A DNA stretch of 64,000 bases from Clostridium thailandense (GTDB lineage: Bacteria; Bacillota; Clostridia; Clostridiales; Clostridiaceae): positions 1 through 64,000 of the forward strand of contig NZ_JAEEGC010000054.1 of assembly GCF_019207025.1 (NCBI RefSeq). Direction: 5' to 3'. Of this stretch, positions 34,720 through 44,885 are shown piece after piece. The translations under genes were made by a program, and so were the position numbers. The notes under the pieces were generated by a model that was given only the letters and a program-made list of their open reading frames with translations, ran no database searches and was not told the DNA's origin. Position 1 is the first letter of the stretch, and every line of letters starts with the position of its first letter.

Positions 34720-35364
34720 GTGGAGTTAAATATATATCAAAGCGAATTTGAAAACTCATTATTGCAATATGACAAAAGCAGGGCTTTTGAACTTTTAGAT
34801 ATGTTTTTATTAAAAAATGGTAAAGGTGATTTTATTGATAAAATTATTGTAGAGGTACTTATAAAAATTGGTGAAAAGTGGGAAAAAGGAACTGTTGCAC
34901 TTTCGCAAGTGTATATGAGTAGTAGAATATGTGAAGAAATGATAGAAAAACTACTTCCTACACATCTTAATCAAACTAAAGCGGTGCCACCTATGGCGAT
35001 AGTTACTCTCGAAGATCATCATAATTTAGGTAAAAAGATTGTAAGTGCTGTATTAAAGTCTGCTGGATATAAGATAAAAGATTACGGGTTTGGAATTAGA
35101 GCAGAGGAAATTATTGAAAAGGCTCTTAGTGACAATATAAAAATTCTTCTAATTTCAGTTTTGATGTATCCATCCGCATTAAAAATTAAAGGTATAGTCG
35201 ATATATTACATGAAAAAGATCCTTCTATTAAAATACTTGTAGGAGGTGCTCCATTTTTGATTGACAAAGAATTATGGAAAAGTATTGGAGCAGATGCTAT
35301 GGGAAAAAGTGCAGCAGATGATATTCCTATAATTGAAAGATGGATACGAGGAGGAGTTTTATAA
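34720..35364 (+). CDS. Corrinoid (B12-binding) methyltransferase protein
   Basis: A 214-residue cobalamin carrier of the MtaC/MtbC/MttC type. Residues about 1-85 form the helical cap domain (LIKIGEKWEKGTVALSQVYMSSRICEEMI). The Rossmann-like B12 domain has the lower-ligand motif DHHNLG (Asp99, His101, Gly104; DxHxxG), the SVLM region for the nucleotide loop, and ILVGGAPF (GG). The GTG at 34720 lies five bases from TGAGGTGA; an earlier in-frame GTG lies within that ribosome site. It should carry the methyl group between a substrate methyltransferase and an acceptor. The stop overlaps the next start by one base. Confidence 0.92.
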   Translation: MELNIYQSEFENSLLQYDKSRAFELLDMFLLKNGKGDFIDKIIVEVLIKIGEKWEKGTVALSQVYMSSRICEEMIEKLLPTHLNQTKAVPPMAIVTLEDHHNLGKKIVSAVLKSAGYKIKDYGFGIRAEEIIEKALSDNIKILLISVLMYPSALKIKGIVDILHEKDPSIKILVGGAPFLIDKELWKSIGADAMGKSAADDIPIIERWIRGGVL

Positions 35365-36410
35365 TGAGTAAAAACATGTCGTCTTTAGAACGTGTGTTAA
35401 CTACAATGAGTCATAAAGAACCTGATCAAATTCCATTGTTTTTGATGTTAACCTATCATGGGGCTAGAGAATTGGACATGCCTATAAAAAAATATTTTGG
35501 CAAAGCAGAAAATATTGTTAAAGCTCAATTAATTATGCGTGATAAGTATAAAAATGATTGTCTAAACCCCTTTTACTATTCGGCAATAGAAGTAGAGGCC
35601 TTTGGTGGGGAAGTAATTTATACAAATGATGGTCCACCAAACTCAGGAGAACCTATTATAAAAAATGAGAAGGACATTATTGCTTTGAAAATACCTTCTA
35701 TCAAGAATACTAAATGTCTAGTTAAGGTACTTGAAACCATAGAAAACCTTAGGAAGAAAGCAGGACCAGATGTTCCTATACTAGGAGCTGTTAGTTCACC
35801 TTTTACGCTTCCAATAATGCAGATGGGTTTTGATAAATATATTGAATTAATATATGAGCGACCTAAATTATTTAATCATATTATGGCCGTAAACGAAGAG
35901 TTTTGTGTAGAATGGGCAAATGCACAGCTCTCTGCAGGAGCAACAGCTATCAGCTATATTGACCCTATGGCAGCACCGTCAATTATACCAACTGAATTAT
36001 ATAGTAAAACTGGATTTTATGTAGATCGAAGGACAATAAGAAGAATTAATTGTCTCACTGGTATGAGTTTTGCATCAGCTTGTTGTCTACCAATACTGGA
36101 TCATATTATTCGCACGGGAACTAAAATGATAGCTGTAAGTTTCCTTGAAGATATAGAGGAAGTAAAGAAAAAAACCTATAAAAAACTTGCTTTACTTGGA
36201 AATTTAAATAATATAGAAATGTGTAGATGGGATAAGGCTGAAATTAGAGATAAAATTAAAGATATTATAATCAAAGCAGGTCGTGGTGGTGGATTGATTA
36301 TTTGTGATAGTGCAGGTGAAATTCCCATTCAGGTATCAGAGGAAACGCTTTTAGAAATTTCAGCAACTGTTAATGAGTTGGGGAAATATCCTTTAGATTG
36401 GATTGATTGA
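35364..36410 (+). CDS. Uroporphyrinogen decarboxylase-like (MtaA/MtbA family) methyltransferase
   Basis: A 348-residue TIM-barrel protein of the UroD superfamily that includes the corrinoid:thiol methyltransferases MtaA and MtbA. It begins [21 protein letters not shown] and has [23 protein letters not shown] in the middle. In zinc-dependent members the ligands are in LHICG and PGC motifs; the aligned segments here read FASACC and DSAGEIP, so His and one Cys seem replaced. It may be a substrate methyltransferase or an enzyme with changed metal use. The start at 35364 follows GAGGAGG and overlaps the corrinoid gene stop (TAATG). No MttB-type enzyme is in the operon. Confidence 0.85.
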   Translation: MSKNMSSLERVLTTMSHKEPDQIPLFLMLTYHGARELDMPIKKYFGKAENIVKAQLIMRDKYKNDCLNPFYYSAIEVEAFGGEVIYTNDGPPNSGEPIIKNEKDIIALKIPSIKNTKCLVKVLETIENLRKKAGPDVPILGAVSSPFTLPIMQMGFDKYIELIYERPKLFNHIMAVNEEFCVEWANAQLSAGATAISYIDPMAAPSIIPTELYSKTGFYVDRRTIRRINCLTGMSFASACCLPILDHIIRTGTKMIAVSFLEDIEEVKKKTYKKLALLGNLNNIEMCRWDKAEIRDKIKDIIIKAGRGGGLIICDSAGEIPIQVSEETLLEISATVNELGKYPLDWID

Positions 36411-36411
36411 A

Positions 36412-38847
36412 ATGGAAGAAAAATTAACTTTAATAATATGTGAAAATTTTCGAAAAGAAATTGAATATTCGATTAAAAGTATAGGAACAAATAAAATTGA
36501 TATTGTTTATTATTCGCTAGATTGTTTTGAATGTGAAAAAAATAATCAAAAATCTTCAAGAGAATTTACATACAAGAACAGCAGTAACGTTATAATGTTT
36601 CAATGCTTTAATAAGAAGAATATGTATAATGTTAAAACCTTTGAAGATTGTTGTTCAGTTCTTTTAGGAAGCACACTTGTTGAAAGCTATTCAGTTCAAG
36701 GCAGCTATCTTATTACACCTGGCTTATTGAAAAAATGGAAACATTATATTATTGATGTATTTGGCTTTGATACTAATACTGCAAAAGGTTTTTTTAAAGA
36801 AAATTTTAAAAATCTAGTGCTATTAGATAGTATTGTATATGAAGGAATAGAGGAAGATTTAAAGGAACTTTCTGCTTTTGTTGATTTAGAATATTTAATT
36901 TTATCGGTAGGGTTAGATTATTTTAAAAGTAATTTGATAAATATTTATCAAAATTGGAAAATTAGAAATCTTGAGAAAAAAATAAATGAAAAAAATAAAA
37001 AAGTTGCTGATTTTGCACTTATTTTAGATTTTATTGAAAAGAGTGCCACTTTATTAAAACAAGAAGAGTTAATAAGCAGGATATTTGATTTATTTGTTAT
37101 ACTAACTGGAGCATCAAATTTATCCTTTTTGCCTATAGTTGATGAAATGGCTGAGGAAGTGATAAGTTATAGTAATTTAAGCTATGATAGCGATCTTATA
37201 GAATTTAGTAATAAAGGTTTTCACAAACAATATAGGCTCACTTCTTCTGGAAAAGGCATTATTCTAAAACTTTCATTTAATAATGAAATTATTGGATATT
37301 TAGAGATAGAAAATATACTTTTTCCCAATTACATTGATAGCTATTTAGATATTTCCCAAACTATACTTAAAACTTTTTCATTAATGATCTTTAATTCAAG
37401 GATATATGAAAGATTATTAGAAGTAAATGAACAACTTAAAAATTTAAATACAAATCTTGAAGATACAATATTAGCACGTACAGCTGAGCTTTTAGAAGCT
37501 AAAGAAGGCCTAGAAGAAATGAATATGATGCTTGAGGAAACAAATGCCTTGTTGGAAGAGGAAATTGCAGAAAGAAGGTCAGCTGAAGAAGATATACATG
37601 TGTTAAATGGCAAACTTATTGAAACTAATATGCTTCTTGAAGAAGAACTTGAATATCATAAAAAAATTGAAGAGGAACTGGTCCAAGCTAAAGAGGATGC
37701 TGAAAATGCTAACGCAGCAAAAAGTAATTTTCTTGCAAATATGAGTCATGAAATTAGAACACCAATGAATGGAATTATGGGAATGACAGAATTAGCTTTA
37801 ATGACAGAACTTAATGATAAGCAGAGAACATATCTTGATTTTGCTAAAAAATCGATGAACTCACTGTTAGTGATTATTAATGATATTTTAGACTACACGA
37901 AAATCGAACAGGGGAAAACCCATATAGAGACAAAGCCCTTTGACGTAAGAGAGGTAATAAGTGAAGTCGTTACCTTGTTTGAGGTGAGTGCAAATCAAAA
38001 AGGATTGAAAGTTCAATTTGAAATTGATGAAAGCATTCCTAAGATTATAAATGGAGATATGATAAGAGTACGACAGATATTTTCTAATCTTCTTGGAAAT
38101 GCAGTTAAGTTTACAGACATTGGCGAAATAAATGTATCTGTAAGGCAAATTGAGCTTAAGTCAGACTCAGTAAAGCTCTTATTTGCCGTTAATGATACAG
38201 GCATAGGTATACCTGAAGATCAAAAAGACTTATTATTCCAGAGGTTCACGCAATTAGATAGTTCATATACAAAGAAATTTCAAGGTACTGGTTTAGGATT
38301 AGCAATTTCTAAAAAGCTTGTTGAAATGATGGGAGGAGAAATATGGTTTGACAGTAAAATAGGTATTGGAAGTGAATTTTGTTTTACAGCTTCCTTTGGT
38401 ATAATTGAAGAAATTAGGGTAAAAGAATTTTCTAATGATGAACAATTTAAGGGTGTAAAGGAAATAAAGAAAGACACAAAAGTTCTTATCGTTGAAGATG
38501 ATGAAATAACTAGGAAATTTGTTATGACATTTCTTAAAATGAAAGGAATTATTAGTATAACAGCTGAAAATGGTAAAGAAGCAATTGAAATTTATAGAAA
38601 CGAAAAAATAGATATGATATTAATGGATATTCAAATGCCTGTTCTTGATGGGCTTTCTGCAACTAAGGAAATAAGGGCATTGGAGTTTAGAAATGGTATT
38701 CATACTCCAATAATTGCTATGACTGCTTATGCATATGATGATGACATAAAAAAATGTTTTGAAGCTGGAGTGGATGAACATACAACTAAACCTCTTGATC
38801 TTAAAGAGATAAATTGTCTGATGTGTAAGTATTTAAAAGGATTTTGA
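36412..38847 (+). CDS. Hybrid histidine kinase with DUF1638-like sensor
   Basis: An 811-residue soluble kinase without membrane segments. Residues 1-180 look like DUF1638, a family often beside corrinoid methyltransferases: IMFQCF, then [15 protein letters not shown] and [14 protein letters not shown]. Residues about 185-335 are GAF-like, 335-435 a long coiled coil, then HisKA with [12 protein letters not shown] (His446), HATPase motifs ([28 protein letters not shown]) and a receiver domain from about 685 ([26 protein letters not shown] in TTKPLDL). It starts one base after the UroD-like gene stop. The sensor may read the state of the corrinoid or methyl pathway. No dedicated DNA-binding partner is adjacent. 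Confidence 0.85.
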   Translation: MEEKLTLIICENFRKEIEYSIKSIGTNKIDIVYYSLDCFECEKNNQKSSREFTYKNSSNVIMFQCFNKKNMYNVKTFEDCCSVLLGSTLVESYSVQGSYLITPGLLKKWKHYIIDVFGFDTNTAKGFFKENFKNLVLLDSIVYEGIEEDLKELSAFVDLEYLILSVGLDYFKSNLINIYQNWKIRNLEKKINEKNKKVADFALILDFIEKSATLLKQEELISRIFDLFVILTGASNLSFLPIVDEMAEEVISYSNLSYDSDLIEFSNKGFHKQYRLTSSGKGIILKLSFNNEIIGYLEIENILFPNYIDSYLDISQTILKTFSLMIFNSRIYERLLEVNEQLKNLNTNLEDTILARTAELLEAKEGLEEMNMMLEETNALLEEEIAERRSAEEDIHVLNGKLIETNMLLEEELEYHKKIEEELVQAKEDAENANAAKSNFLANMSHEIRTPMNGIMGMTELALMTELNDKQRTYLDFAKKSMNSLLVIINDILDYTKIEQGKTHIETKPFDVREVISEVVTLFEVSANQKGLKVQFEIDESIPKIINGDMIRVRQIFSNLLGNAVKFTDIGEINVSVRQIELKSDSVKLLFAVNDTGIGIPEDQKDLLFQRFTQLDSSYTKKFQGTGLGLAISKKLVEMMGGEIWFDSKIGIGSEFCFTASFGIIEEIRVKEFSNDEQFKGVKEIKKDTKVLIVEDDEITRKFVMTFLKMKGIISITAENGKEAIEIYRNEKIDMILMDIQMPVLDGLSATKEIRALEFRNGIHTPIIAMTAYAYDDDIKKCFEAGVDEHTTKPLDLKEINCLMCKYLKGF

Positions 38848-38898
38848 TATAATAATAAATAAAACAATAAGTTTATTTAAGGTAAGTAGGTGTTAAGA

Positions 38899-39369
38899 GT
38901 GGATATAGTGGTTGGCATTGGAGATTTTGCAATTTCGAATAATGAAGAGGATGTAATAGTAACTTATGCATTGGCTTCTTGTGTAGCAATAACTGTTTAT
39001 TCTTTTAAGAAAAAAGTTGCTGGAATGTTACATATAGCACTTCCAGGAGCTGATGATATATCTAAAAATAGATATAAACCATCTTATTATGCGTCTACTG
39101 GAATACCTTTATTATTTGATGAACTATTTCAGAAATTTAAATGTGAAAAGGAGGAACTTGTCCTCCGTATTTATGGAGGAGCAGATTCAATAAGAAATGA
39201 AGATGTTTTTGAAATAGGGAGAAAAAATATATTAGCTGTAAAATCTATTCTTTATAAGTTGAATTTTAAAATTGCAGAGGAACAAATTGGAGGAATTATA
39301 AGTAGAACAATACAATTGAAAGTGAGTAATGGTGAAATAAAAGTATTTACACAACCGATAAATATTTAG
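38899..39369 (+). CDS. cheD: Chemoreceptor glutamine deamidase CheD
   Basis: A 156-residue CheD, which deamidates glutamines on chemoreceptors and in Gram-positives interacts with CheC. The catalytic triad aligns as Thr22, Cys28 (LASCVAITVY) and His45 (GMLHIALP), matching the spacing in Thermotoga CheD. LRIYGGADSIRNEDVFEIGRKNILAVKSIL is the conserved C-terminal half. The GTG at 38899 is six bases after AGTAGGTG. It follows the hybrid kinase by 51 bases on the same strand. Its presence in a corrinoid operon, away from cheA, is unexpected and links the module to chemotaxis-type signalling. Confidence 0.9.
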   Translation: MDIVVGIGDFAISNNEEDVIVTYALASCVAITVYSFKKKVAGMLHIALPGADDISKNRYKPSYYASTGIPLLFDELFQKFKCEKEELVLRIYGGADSIRNEDVFEIGRKNILAVKSILYKLNFKIAEEQIGGIISRTIQLKVSNGEIKVFTQPINI

Positions 39370-39444
39370 AAAGCATTCATAAATATTTTTTAATAAGGAA
39401 ATTAGGTTTTTAGTCAATATATAAAGACGTACAATATACAAAAT

Positions 39445-39490
39445 AGAAAGTGTTAGGCATGGATTTTCATAGCCTAACACTTTCTATTTT
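39445..39490. terminator. Bidirectional terminator between cheD and the Gld-type operon
   Basis: A perfect 14-bp stem AGAAAGTGTTAGGC / GCCTAACACTTTCT with T-rich sequence on one side and A-rich on the other. It serves convergent transcription units. Confidence 0.85.
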
Positions 39491-39525
39491 ATATATTATA
39501 TGTTTTTAATCTATTGGATTTTTCA

Positions 39526-40971
39526 TTATAGCTTTCTTCTTTTAATCCATACAGAAATTCCTATTATTAAAATTACACCAGGTATGACAAGAACTACAAA
39601 AGTAGATGCCACTAATCTATTTAATGCACTTACCTGAAGTGTATAGTTATCTAGAGCTTTAGGTCTAACAGATATATCATCCCTTTTTCCTTGAGCCCAA
39701 CTGATTGAATTCATAAAGAAGTCTAAATTAGCATTATTACTTAGAGACACTACCTGAGAGTTAGTAAAGGTTGCATTGGCAACAACAACTATTTTTGTAT
39801 CGCTAACTTTGGCGTTGCTGGATTTATCAGTTACAGCTACAGCTATATTAAAAGGTCCATTAAGATCACCAGATTGCTTTTCTAATGTGTCAGTTTTTAG
39901 ATTAGTTTTACCCCAAGACTTATTTGTAGTTGTAAGTAATGGCTCAATTGTTAATGAGCTCTTCTGATTTTTTGATATCTTTATACTTTGAGCACCAGGG
40001 ATAAGTACCCTCAAATTATTATTTATTAATGAACTTAAAATGTCATGACTCTTTTGCTCGGGTAAAAGATATATTGGATTTTGAGAAACATAACTACTGT
40101 CACCTTCAACTGTAATGGCTCTTTGCATAGATAAACCATAGTTATTTAACACTGATTGAAAGTTTGGTAAATCATTCTCAGTTAAATCCATTAAGAATAC
40201 TGCCTTACCGCCTTTAGAAAGGTACTTTTCTATAGTATCTGCTTCTGGTGCAGATAAATCTCTTTTTGGAGATACTACAAGTAAAATTGAATCATCTTTT
40301 ATGCTGGCATCCTTAAGAGATAAATTAATAGAGGATACAGCATAATTTTCAAGAGATAACTGATTCGTTATTTGTGAGGAAAGTTCATCTTCTCCTTGAC
40401 CCTGAAGAGCATATATAATAGTGCTCTTATCAGAAGTCACATATATTATGCCAGAAGTTATATTTTGTTCTACTGCAAGAGATTGACTTGGAGAGGCAGA
40501 TGAATCAGAAGAATTGCTGGAAGTGGTACTTAAAAAGGAATCTTGATTTAAAACTTTAAATTTTGATCCATTTTCAACTACTATAGAACCAGCATCTATT
40601 TTATTGTTATCTTTACTAAACTTTTGAGTAAGTTGAGGATATTTTGAAGGATCTCTATATACAACCTTAATATGCTCTGAATGTGCAGCATATTGATCTA
40701 AAATAGTTTTTACAGTGTAGTTTTCTTGACCGGATTGATAAAATCCATATATTGTTATATCCTGTTTTAAGTTATCTAAAATTTTATAAGTCTGATCAGA
40801 TAAGGTAAACATTTTATTTTTAGTTAGATCTTTATTCCAATTTAACTTTCCCAATAATAAATTTATTCCTATTAAGAAAACTAAAGCTAATGCCAGTGTT
40901 AATACAGCCAAGCTGCCTTTTTTAGACTTTTTTTCATTAAAAAGATTCTTTATATTTTTTACATTCTTCAT
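39526..40971 (-). CDS. GldG-like ABC transporter auxiliary protein
   Basis: A 481-residue protein with one N-terminal helix (SLAVLTLALALVFLIGINLLLG, about 20-41), a large extracellular part and a C-terminal helix (LVASTFVVLVIPGVILIIGISVWI) ending in basic residues. FTLSDQTYKILDNLKQDITIYGFY and LDQYAAHSEHIKVVYRDPSKYP are typical of the ABC_transp_aux/GldG family. A Ser-rich stretch (SSNSSDSSASPSQS) occurs near residues 149-162. It is the last gene of an ATPase-permease-GldG operon. In Clostridium this system is not tied to gliding, and the substrate is unknown. Confidence 0.87.
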   Translation of the reverse strand: MKNVKNIKNLFNEKKSKKGSLAVLTLALALVFLIGINLLLGKLNWNKDLTKNKMFTLSDQTYKILDNLKQDITIYGFYQSGQENYTVKTILDQYAAHSEHIKVVYRDPSKYPQLTQKFSKDNNKIDAGSIVVENGSKFKVLNQDSFLSTTSSNSSDSSASPSQSLAVEQNITSGIIYVTSDKSTIIYALQGQGEDELSSQITNQLSLENYAVSSINLSLKDASIKDDSILLVVSPKRDLSAPEADTIEKYLSKGGKAVFLMDLTENDLPNFQSVLNNYGLSMQRAITVEGDSSYVSQNPIYLLPEQKSHDILSSLINNNLRVLIPGAQSIKISKNQKSSLTIEPLLTTTNKSWGKTNLKTDTLEKQSGDLNGPFNIAVAVTDKSSNAKVSDTKIVVVANATFTNSQVVSLSNNANLDFFMNSISWAQGKRDDISVRPKALDNYTLQVSALNRLVASTFVVLVIPGVILIIGISVWIKRRKL

Positions 40972-40988
40972 AATTATAGTTCACCTCC

Positions 40989-41852
40989 TTAACTCCATCT
41001 TCTTCTATCCATAACATTTATAGACAAGAGTATAAAAAATGCACAAAATGATATATAGTAAGCTATTGAGCTTACACTAAGCATTCCCATGTTAAAAGGT
41101 TCATAGCGTTTTATTAATGAGAACCAATCAACAAATTTTACTATAAAGCCATCATATAAGTTTTTGTTTTTTAGATAAACTATAAGAACTACCAGAGAAC
41201 CTATAAGAAAAGTAGAAACACTAATAATTATATTTTGAGCATTGTAATACAAAAATAAGGCTACAATAGCAATCAAAATCTCTGCAAAAATAACTCCAGA
41301 TGTGATAGTTGTAGGTAATCCGCTGCCTATCCAATCAAGTATAAATATGATAAACAAAATGCCGAAAGTGCTTACTGCAGCAGTGACTTGGTTTTCTGTC
41401 AAAGCTGAAATAAAAACCCCTATTGAAATAAAACAAATTCCTATTAGAACAAAACCAATATATGCACCAATGGTTTCTCCTACAGGTATAGAACCAAATT
41501 TTTTAAGTATTAAAGGATATATAAAGGTTATTATTACGGCTATAAAAAAGACGGTAGTAGATGCTAAGAATTTACCAACGACTATTTCCCATATTCTTAG
41601 TGGTGAAGTTAATAATAGTTGGTCAGTTTTTTCATGGGTCTCACTTGCAATTATTTTCATAGTTAGAATAGGTACGAGAAATAAGAAGACAAAAACCATT
41701 GAATAAAGTATATTAGGATAATATCCGCTTCCAGGTATTAAGTTTGATAATGTAAAAAATATCCCTGATAATAATGAGAAAACAAATAAAAAAATATAAG
41801 AAGAAGAAGAATGAAAATACGATTTTAATTCTTTACTGAACATTTCCAGCAT
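40989..41852 (-). CDS. ABC-2 type permease (GldF-like)
   Basis: A 287-residue membrane protein with about seven helices. It begins MLEMFSKELKSYFHSSSSYIFLFVFSLLSG, as ABC-2 permeases do, and has MKIIASETHEKTDQLLLTSPLRIWEIVVGKFLAS, the coupling region of the family. It overlaps the ATPase gene end by 20 bases and is 17 bases from the GldG-like gene. It would form the membrane pore of the exporter. Confidence 0.9.
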   Translation of the reverse strand: MLEMFSKELKSYFHSSSSYIFLFVFSLLSGIFFTLSNLIPGSGYYPNILYSMVFVFLFLVPILTMKIIASETHEKTDQLLLTSPLRIWEIVVGKFLASTTVFFIAVIITFIYPLILKKFGSIPVGETIGAYIGFVLIGICFISIGVFISALTENQVTAAVSTFGILFIIFILDWIGSGLPTTITSGVIFAEILIAIVALFLYYNAQNIIISVSTFLIGSLVVLIVYLKNKNLYDGFIVKFVDWFSLIKRYEPFNMGMLSVSSIAYYISFCAFFILLSINVMDRRRWS

Positions 41853-42801
41853 TTAAAGATTCCTCCTTTGATTCATTAGTTACTTCCAAGAATATTTCTT
41901 CTAAAGTTAGATTTAATGGCTTTATCATAAGTAAAGGAATGTTTGCTCTGCTAAAAGCGTAAAATAGAGCTTCTCGTATGTCACAATCATTTTTCCCCTC
42001 AACTATTAGATCTATAGTATCAGGTTCTTTAACACCTTCATTAGATACAGAATTTATGTTGGAAACTCCTTTTATAATTTCTTCTGCTTCATTTAGTGAG
42101 CTCTTTATCCTTAGTGCTATCTTAGTTCCATAGCTTAGCTTATGCGACAACTCGTCTGGTGTACCTTCTGCAACAATAGAGCCCTTATTTATAATTACAA
42201 CCCTATCACATATAGCACTTATTTCAGAAAGTATGTGAGAACTTAAAATAATTGTATGTTCTTTGCCAAGTTTTGAAATTAGGTCTCTAATTTCAATAAT
42301 TTGTTTAGGATCTAATCCAACAGTAGGTTCATCTAATATAAGAATTTCTGGGTCTCCAACTATAGCCTGTGCTAATCCCACCCTTTGTTTATAACCTTTA
42401 GAAAGATTTTTTATGAGTCTCTTTCTTACATCAGTCAATTTAATGGATTCTAGAATTGTATCTATATGTTCCTTTCTTTCATTTTTATTAACTTTTTTTA
42501 ATCTACTTACAAAATTCAAGTATTCTTCAACGGTCATATCGGTATATAAAGGAGGAATTTCTGGTAAATATCCTATTCTTTTTTTAGCTTGAATTGGATT
42601 TTTGAATATATCAAATCCATCTACTAATACAGATCCGTCTGTAGCAGATATATACCCTGTTATTATATTCATTGTAGTAGATTTTCCTGCACCGTTTGGA
42701 CCTAAAAGACCAAGAATTTCACCTTTTTTTATTTCTAAATTAATATTTTTTATAGCGGTATGATTTCCATAACGTTTTGTTATGCTATCAATTTTTATCA
42801 A
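41833..42801 (-). CDS. ABC transporter ATP-binding protein (GldA-like)
   Basis: A 322-residue ABC-2 exporter ATPase. Walker A is GPNGAGKST, signature LSKGYKQRVGLAQAI, Walker B ILILDEPTVGLDP and switch IILSSHILSEI. GYLPEIPPLYTDMTVEEYL contains the Q-loop region. A C-terminal extension from about residue 215 is common in exporters of this class. The TTG at 42801 is six bases after AAGAGGTG; a GTG nine bases upstream lies within the ribosome site. First gene of the operon. Confidence 0.93.
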   Translation of the reverse strand: MIKIDSITKRYGNHTAIKNINLEIKKGEILGLLGPNGAGKSTTMNIITGYISATDGSVLVDGFDIFKNPIQAKKRIGYLPEIPPLYTDMTVEEYLNFVSRLKKVNKNERKEHIDTILESIKLTDVRKRLIKNLSKGYKQRVGLAQAIVGDPEILILDEPTVGLDPKQIIEIRDLISKLGKEHTIILSSHILSEISAICDRVVIINKGSIVAEGTPDELSHKLSYGTKIALRIKSSLNEAEEIIKGVSNINSVSNEGVKEPDTIDLIVEGKNDCDIREALFYAFSRANIPLLMIKPLNLTLEEIFLEVTNESKEESLNAGNVQ

Positions 42802-43018
42802 AATTATCACCTCTTAGAATTTTGTTTCACTTGAAATTTATAACAAATAAATATGTCATTTATATGACGGTTCTGTGACATAACTGTAAAATCATTGTTA
42901 ATAACTATATCCATATTTATTAAATTGTAAACATTTCTAAAAATAATAAAAAAGATTATTTAACATTTCTTGCCGCTAGAGTATAATTAAGTGTAATTTG
43001 AGATGAGGAGGAAGAATA

Positions 43019-44707
43019 ATGAAACTTAAGATAAGACATAAATTAGAAATAGCTTTTTCTTTAATTCTAATAACTCTATTTGCAAATATCATAGTAAGTA
43101 TTAATATAATTAATCATAATAAAAACAGTATCAAAGATGTTAGAGAGAATGCATATAAACAGGTAGAGTATGCTGTTAATATTAATGAGGCTGTTATTCA
43201 AGTTCAACAGTTTCTATCTGATGCATCGGCTACAAAAAATGAAGAAAGTTTTACTGATGCAGAAAAATATAAAGCCGAATTTAAAGACTCTATAACTAAA
43301 TTAGAACAAATTAATCCTGAAACAAAGGATAATATTGAAAAGATAAATAGTGATTTTGATAAATTTTATGAATTGGGCACTAATATGGCTAACGTTTACA
43401 TAAAAGATGGTTATGAAAAAGGAAATGTATTAATGGAACAATTTGATCCAATGGCAACAAATTTGTCAATTGAAATAAATAAGCTTAGTGATAATAGTAA
43501 AAAATTAATGGATACAGACCTTAAAGATATAACTAATGAAATGAATATTAGTTTAATAGTATCTTTAATATTAGGTGGAATTTCATTGATAGTTGCTATT
43601 TTTATAGTGTTAAAACTTAGCAAAGCCATAACAAATCCAATTAATAGTATGCTTTTTATTCTTAAAGATTTAGAAATGGGGGAAGGAGATTTAACTGAGA
43701 GAATAAATATAGAATCAAGAGATGAAATAGGAACTATGGCAAATTCTTTTAATAATTTTATGGATAAGCTATCTGGTATGGTAGAAAACATTAAAGACAA
43801 CTCAGTTTTTGTTTCTGAAAGCTCTGAAGCTTTGAATGAAAGTGTTGCAAAGATAGAAATTGGAGCAATTGAAATAAATAATAGTATTAAAAATGTAAAA
43901 AGCGATATTGAAAATATAACTAATTCTGTGGAGGAAGTTACTTCAACAATGGACAGTATAGCTCAAGTTTCTTATGTTACGGCAGAAGGTGCACAGGAAA
44001 TAGTTTCTATGTCAGAACAAATAAATGATATTGCAATTCAGAGTGAGCAGATGGCATTAAGAGCCAAGGAAGAGATGAAAAAAACACAAAAATTATCTAT
44101 AGATACTATGGATTTAAATAAAAAGTTAGGTATGAAAGCAGAAGAAATAGAAAAAATAGTTGATACTATTAAACAAATTACAGACCAAACAAATTTATTA
44201 GCGTTAAATGCATCTATAGAGGCTGCTAGGGCTGGTGAATATGGTAGAGGCTTTAGTGTTGTTGCAGAAGAAATTAGAATTTTGGCTGATAATAATATAA
44301 GCTCTACAAAAATGATTTCTGAACTTGTATCTAGTATTCAGAGTATAATTTTAAATACTATAAGTTCAACTATAGAGTCAGGAGAAAATATAAAGCAGGG
44401 TACTGCTATAGTAGAAGATGTGCATGAGCAGCTTAGAAAAATTGTAGATAGAATTAATAATATCAATTCTAGGATTGAGAATATGGCGTCTGCTGCTGAA
44501 GAGCAAAGTGCATCTACTGAAGAACTTGCTTCTACTATGGAATCAATTAATGATAGCAATTCTAAAATGGCTTTAGAAGTAAGCAGCATAGTAGAAAATG
44601 TAAATGTTCAAACAGAGATTATTTTAAAAACTAATAAAATGTCTTCAAAATTAAATAATTTATCTGAGAACTTGAATAATTTAGTTAACAAATTCAAAAT
44701 CAGCTAG
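43019..44707 (+). CDS. Methyl-accepting chemotaxis protein
   Basis: A 562-residue chemoreceptor. TM1 is at about 9-31, a four-helix-bundle-like extracellular domain spans 32-175, TM2 is at about 178-199 ([23 protein letters not shown]), then HAMP and the signalling hairpin with [37 protein letters not shown]. It is followed in frame by a further 37 sense codons beyond the TAG stop. AGGAGGAAGA precedes the ATG. No CheA gene is next to it; it probably uses the CheA at 49199 or another. Confidence 0.94.
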   Translation: MKLKIRHKLEIAFSLILITLFANIIVSINIINHNKNSIKDVRENAYKQVEYAVNINEAVIQVQQFLSDASATKNEESFTDAEKYKAEFKDSITKLEQINPETKDNIEKINSDFDKFYELGTNMANVYIKDGYEKGNVLMEQFDPMATNLSIEINKLSDNSKKLMDTDLKDITNEMNISLIVSLILGGISLIVAIFIVLKLSKAITNPINSMLFILKDLEMGEGDLTERINIESRDEIGTMANSFNNFMDKLSGMVENIKDNSVFVSESSEALNESVAKIEIGAIEINNSIKNVKSDIENITNSVEEVTSTMDSIAQVSYVTAEGAQEIVSMSEQINDIAIQSEQMALRAKEEMKKTQKLSIDTMDLNKKLGMKAEEIEKIVDTIKQITDQTNLLALNASIEAARAGEYGRGFSVVAEEIRILADNNISSTKMISELVSSIQSIILNTISSTIESGENIKQGTAIVEDVHEQLRKIVDRINNINSRIENMASAAEEQSASTEELASTMESINDSNSKMALEVSSIVENVNVQTEIILKTNKMSSKLNNLSENLNNLVNKFKIS

Positions 44708-44821
44708 TCAAGTTCTTCAATTGAAGAAATAGCTACTTTATCAGAGAAATTAAATAATTCTACAGAAGAGGCTACTAATGCAGCGGAAAAGTTATTAAAT
44801 ATAGTTAATGATGATGAATAA
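44708..44821 (+). pseudogene. In-frame continuation behind the chemoreceptor stop
   Basis: Directly after the TAG at 44705-44707, the same frame stays open for 37 codons (SSSSIEEIATLSEKLNNSTE, then EATNAAEKLLNIVNDDE) to TAA. The composition and heptad pattern match chemoreceptor C-terminal coils. It looks like the lost tail of a longer receptor; readthrough is the alternative. Confidence 0.5.
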
Positions 44822-44826
44822 TGTAA

Positions 44827-44878
44827 AAAATTTAGATGGAGATTGATTAGAATTATAATTGAATCCCCATCTAAATGA
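44827..44878. terminator. Bidirectional terminator between chemoreceptor and folate transporter genes
   Basis: TTTAGATGG pairs with CCATCTAAA, with inner pairing GGAGATT / AATCC. The hairpin lies between two convergent genes. Confidence 0.65.
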
Positions 44879-44885
44879 AACTTTA

